17,054 bases of DNA from assembly GCF_035938995.1 (NCBI RefSeq), contig NZ_DASZGI010000124.1, forward strand, positions 1 through 17,054. Reading direction: 5' to 3'. Both the position numbers and the translations under genes were made by a program. Position 1 is the stretch's first letter, and each line of letters starts with the position of its first letter. Under the pieces are notes generated by a model. It did no database searches. It worked only from the letters and a program-made list of their open reading frames with translations, and was not told the DNA's origin. Positions 6,417 to 12,680 of the stretch are shown one piece after another. The DNA comes from DASZGI01 sp035938995 (GTDB lineage Bacteria; Actinomycetota; Actinomycetes; Streptomycetales; Catenulisporaceae).

Positions 6417-6805
6417 ACCGGTGGTCTCCAGGTTTGTGGATCCCGACGGGACATCAGGTGGAGCTGCTTGCGCTGGGTCGTGCCGGTGATGCGGACGGCA
6501 GTGCCATTCGGACGCTTTCCGACCTGCTCGGCGGCGTCGGCGGTGGCCGTGCCGCGCCGGGCGCCGGACATGCCGGCGGCCAGATCGCCGCTGAAGCCAT
6601 AACCGACACCTGTGGCCGTGATCCGGCTCAGGGCGGCCCGCTGCCGCGAGGTCGGTCGCAACCACGCCGCTGCCCATTGCGGGACATCGACGACGGCGAC
6701 GGTGGGCATAGAACGCAGACCCTTGACGCCGAGGGCCGGCTGCGGGCAGGCGAAGGAGACCGCGACGGTGGGTTCGACGGTCACGATGTCTACAGTGCTT
6801 GTCAC
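6413..6805 (-). CDS. 130-aa leader ORF upstream of whiB7, probable regulatory uORF
   Basis: A 130-codon frame starting at GTG 6805 with a strong GGAGG (complement of 6814-6818) eight bases upstream. Third positions are strongly G/C-biased along the whole length and the product is not arginine-soaked like shadow frames, so it is probably translated. I recognise no domain. The N-terminal half, with VTVEPTVAVSFA, PTVAVVDVPQWAAAWLRP and RQRAALSRITATGVGYG, looks like a small folded protein; residues 80-130 are basic and end in QTWRPPV. The PP near the C-terminus could slow ribosomes. Its stop is 24 bases from the attenuator hairpin. By analogy with the known whiB7 leaders, translation of this frame probably sets the choice between termination and read-through into whiB7. 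It is longer than a typical leader peptide, so it may also have a protein function. A nested 13-codon frame (ATG 6454) shares its end. Confidence 0.65.
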   Translation of the reverse strand: MTSTVDIVTVEPTVAVSFACPQPALGVKGLRSMPTVAVVDVPQWAAAWLRPTSRQRAALSRITATGVGYGFSGDLAAGMSGARRGTATADAAEQVGKRPNGTAVRITGTTQRKQLHLMSRRDPQTWRPPV

Positions 6806-7211
6806 GGGTCTCGCCTCCTGCCTATTTCTCCGCCGCCATCGGGGGCGAGCCGATGGGGGCGACGCGTGTTTGTACATTGCGGAATCACGGACTGCCCGCG
6901 TTCCCGTGTGCTGGAGAGGCTAGGGGTCCCTAACCCATCCGCGCAAACCATTTTCGAGCTGCGCTTTTGTACTTCAGGCGCGAAAGGTGGGGGAAGGTCA
7001 TGCGCAAAGTCCCGTTAATGCGTGCCGACGGCGTCCCCCGCTGTCGCTCCTCTATCCTGTCATGGTTGATCTCCGGTGTCACCCCTTGCGGAGCAACTTC
7101 CACGACGAATTTGCCGGGGCGAAAGGCGGGCCGCCGTCGGGGGCGCGGAGCGCCGGTGAGAGAATCGACGCACGCCGGGCAGAACACGACTCGATAAAGA
7201 CGGGAACGCGG
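6806..7211. other. 406-bp divergent intergenic region with whiB7 promoter
   Basis: No convincing gene lies here. The minus strand holds the whiB7-unit promoter (6917-6954) and about 100 bases of untranslated leader. The plus half (about 6960-7211) should carry the promoter of the membrane-protein pair; a TATCCT at 7052-7057 is a possible -10 but has no matching -35. Short frames in this stretch lack consistent third-position bias. Confidence 0.6.
6917..6954 (-). promoter_or_regulatory. whiB7 promoter with WhiB7-type AT box
   Basis: On the minus strand the order is AAAAT (6954-6950), three bases GGT, -35 TTGCGC (6946-6941), an 18-base spacer, and -10 TAGCCT (6922-6917). An AT-rich element exactly three bases upstream of the -35 is the known signature of WhiB7-activated promoters, where the AT-hook contacts DNA beside sigma region 4. 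It implies autoactivation. The transcript would start near 6910, giving a leader of about 750 bases before whiB7 with the 130-codon frame inside it. Confidence 0.75.
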
Positions 7212-7895
7212 TTGCCTGAGACGACGTCACCTAAAACCGTGTACGCCCGACTCGTACCCGGGGCCCTGCGCTCGGCCGCCCCGCATCAACCGGCTAAGGC
7301 GCTTGAGGCCTGGTGGGCTTCCCCTGCCTGGCGCCGGACCAAACTGATCCTCGACGCGGTGATGATCCTCGGCGTCGTGTGGGCGGTCGCGTGGGCGGCC
7401 ACCAACGGGATCTTCGTCGCGCAGCGCGCCTACACCAACCGCACGACCGTCCAGGTCCACCTCGCCAACAACCCCGTCACGCTGCACACCCTGGACGGCG
7501 CCAGGATCACTCCGAGAGTGCAGTACCTGGGCGTCCGGCACGGGCCGCAGACGGTGCGCGTCGCGATCGCCATCTCGAACGAAGGGCCGGACGGAGTGGT
7601 GCTGCAGTCGGCGACGCTGAGCGGGCCTTACCTGGCTGCGTCGACGGTGCTGACGCACTCCGGTTCCGGGTACATCGCGACGCGCGCGATCGCGCCGGTA
7701 TCGGGCGTCGTCACCGTGGACTGTGACGCGGCCGCGGGCGTGGCCGGTGCCCTAGTCGCGATGAGCCCGGCGGCCCAGCAGGCGCCGACCGTGCTCACGC
7801 TCACCGTCGCCGACGCGGACGGTGCGGCTCACCAGGAGACGATGACCCTGGACACCACGGCCATGGCACTGCAAGGGCAGGTGTGCGTCTCATGA
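7212..7895 (+). CDS. Single-pass membrane protein, unknown function (pair member 1)
   Basis: About 227 residues with TTG 7212 as start. A cytoplasmic N-terminus of about 43 residues (WWASPAWRRTK before the membrane) is followed by one hydrophobic helix, LILDAVMILGVVWAVAWAA (45-63), then about 160 residues rich in beta-type sequence (VQVHLANNPV, QTVRVAIAISNEGPDGVVLQ, PTVLTLTVADADG) that should lie outside the cell as an immunoglobulin-like fold. Two cysteines, C171 and C225, may form a disulfide. I do not recognise the family. The start is uncertain: TTG has a weak GGGA upstream, GTG 7239 is an alternative, and the frame is open back to 6987. The stop overlaps the next gene by four bases (ATGA), so the two are coupled and probably act together. 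Confidence 0.72.
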   Translation: MPETTSPKTVYARLVPGALRSAAPHQPAKALEAWWASPAWRRTKLILDAVMILGVVWAVAWAATNGIFVAQRAYTNRTTVQVHLANNPVTLHTLDGARITPRVQYLGVRHGPQTVRVAIAISNEGPDGVVLQSATLSGPYLAASTVLTHSGSGYIATRAIAPVSGVVTVDCDAAAGVAGALVAMSPAAQQAPTVLTLTVADADGAAHQETMTLDTTAMALQGQVCVS

Positions 7896-8464
7896 CGGAG
7901 AACTCGCAGCCTCAAGCCGCGGCTACCGACGACGACACGGCGGCGCAGCGGGTCGGGACGCTCACCGCGCGCCGCCGGACGTGGGGCGTCGTCGTCCTGG
8001 TCGCGATCGGCCTCGCCGCCGGGATCTGGGGCAGTTGGGCGTACAACGCCGGCTTCCGGACCCGGGCCGCCGACGACTCGGCGATCATCGTGGCCGGCGC
8101 CGACCGCCCCGCGTTCGTCGACCAGGCGTCGAGCGGCTCCCGGATCACCATGCCGGTCAGCAACTACAGCCCTTACACGGTCACGGTGTACGACGTGCAG
8201 TTCATCGACGCGACCGGCATGACGTGGGACGGCAAGAACGGGGTGATACGGCCGGGGCAGACGGTGAACCTGACCGTCACGGCGCCGACGGCCTGTGCGC
8301 TGAACCTGGCGCCGAACCCGACGCCGACGAAGCTTGCGGACGCGTACGTGCATGTGCGGACCTTGAACGGCAAGCAGCACGGGATCACCCTGTACTACTC
8401 CGGGCTGCTGATGTACGTGGTGCACCAGTGTGGGTCGACGCCGACGGACACCAGCGCGCCGTAA
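7892..8464 (+). CDS. Single-pass membrane protein, unknown function (pair member 2)
   Basis: A 190-residue protein starting at the ATG that overlaps the previous stop. A polar, acidic N-terminus (residues 1-27) leads to ARRRT and a single helix WGVVVLVAIGLAAGIWGSWA (31-50), then about 140 extracellular residues rich in beta-strand patterns (SRITMPVSNYSPYTVTVYDVQF, VNLTVTAPTACALNL). Cysteines C135 and C180 could pair. The layout matches its upstream partner: short inside, one helix, outside beta domain, one cysteine mid-domain and one near the end. This suggests an old duplication or a heterodimer. No enzyme motif, sortase signal or lipobox is visible. It converges on uvrD2 with only 19 bp between stop codons. 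Confidence 0.78.
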   Translation: MTENSQPQAAATDDDTAAQRVGTLTARRRTWGVVVLVAIGLAAGIWGSWAYNAGFRTRAADDSAIIVAGADRPAFVDQASSGSRITMPVSNYSPYTVTVYDVQFIDATGMTWDGKNGVIRPGQTVNLTVTAPTACALNLAPNPTPTKLADAYVHVRTLNGKQHGITLYYSGLLMYVVHQCGSTPTDTSAP

Positions 8465-8483
8465 TATCCTGAATTCCGCCGGT

Positions 8484-10775
8484 TTATTCGATCTCGTCCA
8501 TAGTCAGCGCTTCTTGTACTGTCACATTTTCCACATTTTCCCTCTCCGAAGTGGCCTCGCCCTGCTCACCGTCGTCGTCGTGTTCTGAGGACGTCAAGGG
8601 GGTCGCGCCTACACCGCCGAGCAGGGCGAGCACCTCGTCCGCGTACCGGTCGAGCTTGGTCGCGCCGACCCCCGGAATGGTGGAGAGCGCAGACCGGTCC
8701 GCCGGGCGCGCCTCGGCGATCGCGGTCAGCGTTGCGTCGGTGAAGACGCAGTAGGCAGGCAGGGATTGCTCCTTCGCCCGCGCCGAGCGCCATTCCCGCA
8801 GCCGCTCGAACAGCGCCTCGTCCAGGTCCGACGGGCAGTCCGCGCAGCGCCCGAGCTTGCGCTCGACCGCCTCGATCAGGGAGCGGCCGCAGACCCGGCA
8901 GCGCACCGGTCCGGACCGCTTCGAGCGCTTCCCCTCCTCGCCGCCCCGGCCGCCGCGGCGCACCACCGAGCCGCCGCTCGGACCGCCCGACCTGGCCGCC
9001 TGCGCCTCGCGCAGCGCGTCGAGGAAGCGTGAGGGCCGCCGGGTGGCGCGGCCGCCCGGGGCCCGCGCCAGCGCCCAGGACAGCCCGAGGTGCCGCTGCG
9101 CCCGGGTCACGCCGACGTAGAGCAGCCGCCGTTCCTCCTCGATCTGGTCGGGGGTCTCGGCGTAACTGATCGGGAGCAGACCCTCGGTGAGCCCGACCAG
9201 GAGCACCGCGTCCCACTCCAGTCCCTTGGCCGAGTGCAGCGACGCGAGCGTGACACCGTCCACCGTCGGCGCGTGCTGGACCGCGGCGCGCTCCTCGAGT
9301 TCGCGCACAAAGTCGGCCAGACCGGCCTCGGGGTGCGCGGCGGCGTGCTCTTCGGACAGGCTGGCCAGCGCGGCGAGCGACTCCCACGCCTCCCGCTGCC
9401 TGCCGGAGCCCGGGGGCGGAGTGCTGCTCAGGCCGATGCCCGCGAGCACGGCGCGCACCGCTTCCGGCAGCGGCTGGGGATCGGGGCCGGCCTCGGCCCG
9501 GGCGGCGCCGCGCAGGAGCATGACGGCTTGGCGCACCTCGGCCCGGTCGAAGAACCGCTCGGTGCCCCGCACCACGTAGGGGATGTGCGCGTCCGTGAAT
9601 GCCTGCTCGTAGGCCTCGGACTGGGCGTTGATGCGGAACAGGACGGCGATCGAGGCGGGCCGCACGCCGCCCTCGATCAGCAGCTTGACCCGCTTCGCGA
9701 CGCCTTCGGCCTCCGCGGTCTCGTCCGGGAACTCCTCGTACTCGACGGCCGGGCCGGGCGGACGCTGCGCGATCAGCTCGAGCCGGGCGCGGGCGGTGCG
9801 CCGCTGCGCCACGGTGTCCGTCGGCGCCTCGTTGAGCAGCGCGTTGGCCAGCGCGACGACCTGCGGCGTGGAGCGGTAGTCGCGCACGAGGCGCACCACG
9901 GTGGAATGCGGGTGTCGGTCCGGGAAGCCGAGCAGGAACTCCGGGGTGGCGCCGGTGAACGAGTAAATGGTCTGGCTCGCGTCGCCGACCACGCAGACCG
10001 AGTCGCGCGGACCCAGCCAGCAGTCGAGCAGCCGTTGCTGGATCGGGTTGACGTCCTGGTACTCGTCCACCACGAAGTGGCGGTACTGGTCGCGCACCCG
10101 GTCGGCGACGTCCGGACGGGACTCCAGCACGCCGATGGTCAGCAGCAGCACGTCCTCGAAGTCGATCGAGCCGCGCTCACGCTTGGCGGCCTCGTACGCG
10201 GCGTAGACGCGCGCGGTCTCGGCGGGGTCGCGCGGGGGCAGCCGCCCGGCCTTCGCGGCGGCCGCCGGGTAGTCGTCCGGGACGGTCTGGGTCGCCTTGG
10301 CCCACTCGATCTCGCTGGCCAGGTCGCGCAGTTCGGCCCGGTCGGCGCGCAGGCGGCAGGCCGCGACCGCCTCGGCGACCAGCGGAAGCTTGGTGTCTAT
10401 CAGCTGCGGCGGCGGACCGCCGACGGTGTGCGGCCAGAAGTACTGGAGCTGGCGCAGCGCGGCCGAGTGGAACGTGCGCGCCTGCACCGTTCCAGCGCCG
10501 AGGTTGCGCAGCCGCCCGCGCATCTCCCCCGCCGCCCGCGTGGTGAACGTGACCGCGAGGACTTGATTCGCCGGAAACGCGCCGGTCGCGACGCCGTAAG
10601 CGATCCGGTGGGTGATGGCGCGGGTCTTGCCCGTCCCGGCGCCGGCGAGAACGCACACCGGGCCGTGCAACGCGGTCGCCACCGCGCGCTGCTCGGGATC
10701 CAGTCCGGCCAGCAGCCGCTCCGGGTCGGCCCCCTCCGCCCGGTCGGGGTGCGCAGTCCGGTCGGTCACGGTCAT
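8484..10775 (-). CDS. uvrD2: UvrD2-type superfamily 1 DNA helicase
   Basis: A 763-residue UvrD/PcrA-like 3'-5' helicase. Motifs with the ATG at 10775 as residue 1: Q motif LDPEQRAV (25-32), Walker A AGAGTGKT (44-51), Ia TFTTRAAGEM (76-85), II VVDEYQD (235-241), III GDASQTIYSFTG (264-275), IV VRDYRST (297-303), V LHSAKGLEWD (513-522) and VI LLYVGVTRAQR (551-561). After these comes C626xxC629-x14-C644xxC647, the four-cysteine element of UvrD2, then an HRDC domain (about 655-720) and an acidic tail. These last two separate it from UvrD1/PcrA. It works in DNA repair and is essential in mycobacteria. The start was chosen because AAGGA lies eight bases upstream of ATG 10775; GTG 10781 is two codons earlier. 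The far 3' end (8484-8545) is less GC-rich than the rest. Confidence 0.95.
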   Translation of the reverse strand: MTVTDRTAHPDRAEGADPERLLAGLDPEQRAVATALHGPVCVLAGAGTGKTRAITHRIAYGVATGAFPANQVLAVTFTTRAAGEMRGRLRNLGAGTVQARTFHSAALRQLQYFWPHTVGGPPPQLIDTKLPLVAEAVAACRLRADRAELRDLASEIEWAKATQTVPDDYPAAAAKAGRLPPRDPAETARVYAAYEAAKRERGSIDFEDVLLLTIGVLESRPDVADRVRDQYRHFVVDEYQDVNPIQQRLLDCWLGPRDSVCVVGDASQTIYSFTGATPEFLLGFPDRHPHSTVVRLVRDYRSTPQVVALANALLNEAPTDTVAQRRTARARLELIAQRPPGPAVEYEEFPDETAEAEGVAKRVKLLIEGGVRPASIAVLFRINAQSEAYEQAFTDAHIPYVVRGTERFFDRAEVRQAVMLLRGAARAEAGPDPQPLPEAVRAVLAGIGLSSTPPPGSGRQREAWESLAALASLSEEHAAAHPEAGLADFVRELEERAAVQHAPTVDGVTLASLHSAKGLEWDAVLLVGLTEGLLPISYAETPDQIEEERRLLYVGVTRAQRHLGLSWALARAPGGRATRRPSRFLDALREAQAARSGGPSGGSVVRRGGRGGEEGKRSKRSGPVRCRVCGRSLIEAVERKLGRCADCPSDLDEALFERLREWRSARAKEQSLPAYCVFTDATLTAIAEARPADRSALSTIPGVGATKLDRYADEVLALLGGVGATPLTSSEHDDDGEQGEATSERENVENVTVQEALTMDEIE

Positions 10776-10831
10776 GCGCACCGTCCTTTCAGTCGTGCGG
10801 CCCCGAGCGCCACGCGTCCGCCCGTACCTTT

Positions 10832-10879
10832 AGGCGTCGACTGCGCATTTTCCTTCAGGCGTCGACTGCACATCTTCTC
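10832..10879. repeat. Two-copy 25/23-bp direct repeat upstream of uvrD2
   Basis: AGGCGTCGACTGCGCATTTT at 10832-10851 is followed by AGGCGTCGACTGCACATCTT at 10857-10876, and a third AGGCG starts at 10880. The copies differ at only two bases in the first 20. They lie 57-104 bp upstream of the uvrD2 start codon, in the shared region with mrx1, and may be operator copies. They do not resemble an actinobacterial LexA box. Confidence 0.75.
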
Positions 10880-10978
10880 AGGCGCCACCGACACCGTGCC
10901 CCGCATCGTCCGGATTCGGGGGGCAAAAGATGGGCGGTTCCGGCGCCGCCCGGGATGATTCCGCACCTCCAAGACGTT

Positions 10979-10995
10979 GAGCAGCACGGCTGCTC
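10979..10995 (+). promoter_or_regulatory. Small perfect hairpin ahead of mrx1
   Basis: GAGCAGC and GCTGCTC pair perfectly around a three-base ACG loop, ending 40 bases upstream of the mrx1 start codon. In RNA it would be a stable seven-pair stem in the 5' leader. There is no T-run, so it is not a terminator. Confidence 0.45.
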
Positions 10996-11035
10996 GAGAG
11001 TCGGGCAACGACGTCACCGAAGAAGGATGGACCGA

Positions 11036-11287
11036 ATGACCGCCCAGATCACGATGTACTCCACCCCCTGGTGTGGATACTGCAAGCGGCTCAAGGGCCA
11101 GCTTGAGCGGGCCGGCATCGCGTACACCGAGGTCGACATCGAGCAGCGCCCCGAGGCGGCCGAGTACGTGATGGCCGTGAACAACGGCAACCAGACCGTG
11201 CCCACGGTGACGTTCCCGGACGGCTCGGCGATGACGAACCCGAGCCTGGCGCAGGTCCAGGCGAAGCTGGCGGCCGCGGCGGCCTGA
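11036..11287 (+). CDS. mrx1: Mycoredoxin Mrx1 (glutaredoxin-fold mycothiol-dependent reductase)
   Basis: An 83-residue glutaredoxin-fold protein. The active site TPWCGYCKRLK has C13 and C16, and CGYC is the mycoredoxin-1 form. TVPTV at 54-58 contains the cis-proline loop, and DGSAMTNPS at 62-70 matches the thiol-binding turn. Mrx1 reduces mixed disulfides between proteins and mycothiol, the actinobacterial low-molecular-weight thiol, in the cytoplasm. I chose ATG 11036 (MTAQITMYSTPWC), which has GAAGGA about nine bases upstream; ATG 11027 would add three residues. It is divergent from uvrD2, exactly as in mycobacteria (Rv3198A beside Rv3198c). It is separated from the downstream ABC ATPase by 190 bp. 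Confidence 0.93.
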   Translation: MTAQITMYSTPWCGYCKRLKGQLERAGIAYTEVDIEQRPEAAEYVMAVNNGNQTVPTVTFPDGSAMTNPSLAQVQAKLAAAAA

Positions 11288-11312
11288 GCGGCGCCGACTT
11301 TCCGGACGGAAC

Positions 11313-11328
11313 CGCACCGATCGGTGCG
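11313..11328. repeat. Perfect 16-bp palindrome after mrx1
   Basis: CGCACCGATCGGTGCG is a perfect inverted repeat 26 bp after the mrx1 stop. Its GGTGCG half recurs at 11334-11339 and 11344-11349, and the opposite-strand form CGCACC at 11416-11421, 11424-11429 and 11431-11436. It could be an operator for the downstream ATPase gene or part of a terminator stem. Confidence 0.6.
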
Positions 11329-11477
11329 AGGCAGGTGCGGCGCGGTGCGAAACAACCGCGAAACCGCGTCGCACTCTCGCCAAAAGACATTCACCCGGGG
11401 TAGGTTGCGGCCTGTCGCACCATCGCACCACGCACCACCGCACAATGTCGTTGCCGGTACCGGTTCGGGTGGAAATG

Positions 11478-12581
11478 ATGGCTACCGTCGAGTTCGTCGA
11501 CGCCTCACATACTTACCCGGGGACCAGGGCCCCGGCGGTCGACTCGCTCAGCCTCCGCGTGGAGTCGGGCGAGTTCATGGTCCTGCTCGGGGCCAGCGGC
11601 TGCGGGAAGACCACGGCGCTGCGCATGCTGGCCGGGCTGGAGACGCTCGACACCGGCGCGGTGTACATCAACGGCGTGGACGTGACCGACGACCAGCCGG
11701 GCGAGCGGGACATCGCGATGGTGTTCCAGAACTACGCGCTCTATCCGCAGATGACGGTGGCGGAAAACCTCGGCTTCCGGCTGTCGCTGGCCCGCGCGCC
11801 GCAGTCGTCGGTGGCGCGGCGGGTGCGCCGGATGGCCGCCCAGCTCGAGCTGACGGAGACCCTGGAGCGGCTGCCGCGGACACTGTCCGGTGGTGAGCAG
11901 CAGCGGGTCGCGATGGGCCGGGCGTTGATGCGCGAACCGAAGGTCTTCCTCATGGACGAGCCGCTCGGCGCGCTGGACGCGAAGCTGCGCACCGAGGTCC
12001 GCTCCCAGATCGTGGCGATGCAGCGGCGCCTGGAGACCACGACGCTGTACGTGACGCACGATCAGATCGAGGCCATGACGATGGGCGATCGGATCGCGGT
12101 CATCAAGGACGGCACGCTCCTGCAGTGCGACACGCCGCGCGCGCTCTACGACAACCCGCTCAACGCGTATGTCGCCGGCTTCGTCGGCTCCCCGCCGATG
12201 AACCTGCTCTCGGCCCGCGTGGAGCACGCCTGGGCGGTGGTCGGCGACGTGGACGTCATCGAGATCCCGTTGTCCCGCAAGACCGCCGCCGAGCTGACCA
12301 CGCCCGAGGTGACGGTCGGGTTCCGGCCGGACACGGTCAGGATCACCTCTCCGGGCAACGGTCTGTACGCGCACGTCGAGGCGGTCGAGAACCTCGGCTA
12401 CGTCGCATACGCGCACTGCTTGACCGGTGTCGGCGGGGGGCGCCGCACGATCGTGGTGCGGTGTGAGCCGCACGCGATGCCGCGGCCGGGCTCCGCGGTC
12501 GGCCTGGAGATCGCGCGCGACGCGATCCACTTCTTCGAGCCGCAGTCCGGGCGCAGGCTCACGCCGCAGCACAGACGGTAG
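11478..12581 (+). CDS. ABC transporter ATPase of the MalK/UgpC/MsiK sugar family
   Basis: A 367-residue ATPase. With ATG 11478 as residue 1: Walker A GASGCGKT (38-45), Q-loop Q84 in VFQNYALYP, signature LSGGEQQR (136-143), Walker B VFLMDEP (156-162), D-loop GALD, and H-loop H194 in YVTHDQIEAM. Residues about 235-355 form the C-terminal MOP/TOBE domain of MalK-like subunits, preceded by the typical AGFVGSPPMNLL. It should energise uptake of a sugar, sugar alcohol or glycerol phosphate from the inner face of the membrane. No permease or binding-protein gene is next to it, so it may be a shared ATPase like Streptomyces MsiK. The start could also be ATG 11475 or 11445; GGTGGA at 11469-11474 favours 11478, though the spacing is short. 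Confidence 0.9.
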   Translation: MATVEFVDASHTYPGTRAPAVDSLSLRVESGEFMVLLGASGCGKTTALRMLAGLETLDTGAVYINGVDVTDDQPGERDIAMVFQNYALYPQMTVAENLGFRLSLARAPQSSVARRVRRMAAQLELTETLERLPRTLSGGEQQRVAMGRALMREPKVFLMDEPLGALDAKLRTEVRSQIVAMQRRLETTTLYVTHDQIEAMTMGDRIAVIKDGTLLQCDTPRALYDNPLNAYVAGFVGSPPMNLLSARVEHAWAVVGDVDVIEIPLSRKTAAELTTPEVTVGFRPDTVRITSPGNGLYAHVEAVENLGYVAYAHCLTGVGGGRRTIVVRCEPHAMPRPGSAVGLEIARDAIHFFEPQSGRRLTPQHRR

Positions 12582-12627
12582 ACGGCCGGTCCGGTCGTAG
12601 AGCCGACGTGGACTTCAGGTGTCAGGC

Positions 12628-12680
12628 CGCGCTCTTTCAGACGGCTCTGGAATTCAGACCGCGCTGGAATTCAGACCGCG
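12628..12680. repeat. 17-bp tandem repeat across the nudC stop codon
   Basis: CTGGAATTCAGACCGCG is repeated exactly and head to tail at 12647-12663 and 12664-12680. A diverged copy, TTTCAGACGGCTCTGG, ends just before, and TGTCAGGCCGCGCT lies further left. The right-hand exact copy contains the last three codons and stop of nudC on the minus strand. The array may reflect slippage or gene conversion at the 3' end of nudC. Confidence 0.85.

Noticed and set aside
6930..7187. Minus-strand 85-codon frame running into the whiB7 promoter
   Set aside because: It overlaps the -35 and AT box, lacks a ribosome binding site, and its codon use is not coding-like.
7000..7197. Short plus-strand frame MRKVPLMRADG with GGGGGAAGG just upstream
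   Set aside because: The Shine-Dalgarno-like sequence is attractive, but third positions show only background G/C content, the product looks random, and no family is recognised.
10832..10879. SOS (LexA) box in the uvrD2 upstream repeats
   Set aside because: The actinobacterial box TCGAAC-N4-GTTCGA is not present; the GTCGAC inside the repeats lacks the required half-sites.
9090..10958. 622-codon plus-strand open frame opposite uvrD2
   Set aside because: The minus-strand product has every helicase motif, and the plus frame is a composition shadow rich in Arg, Gly and His.
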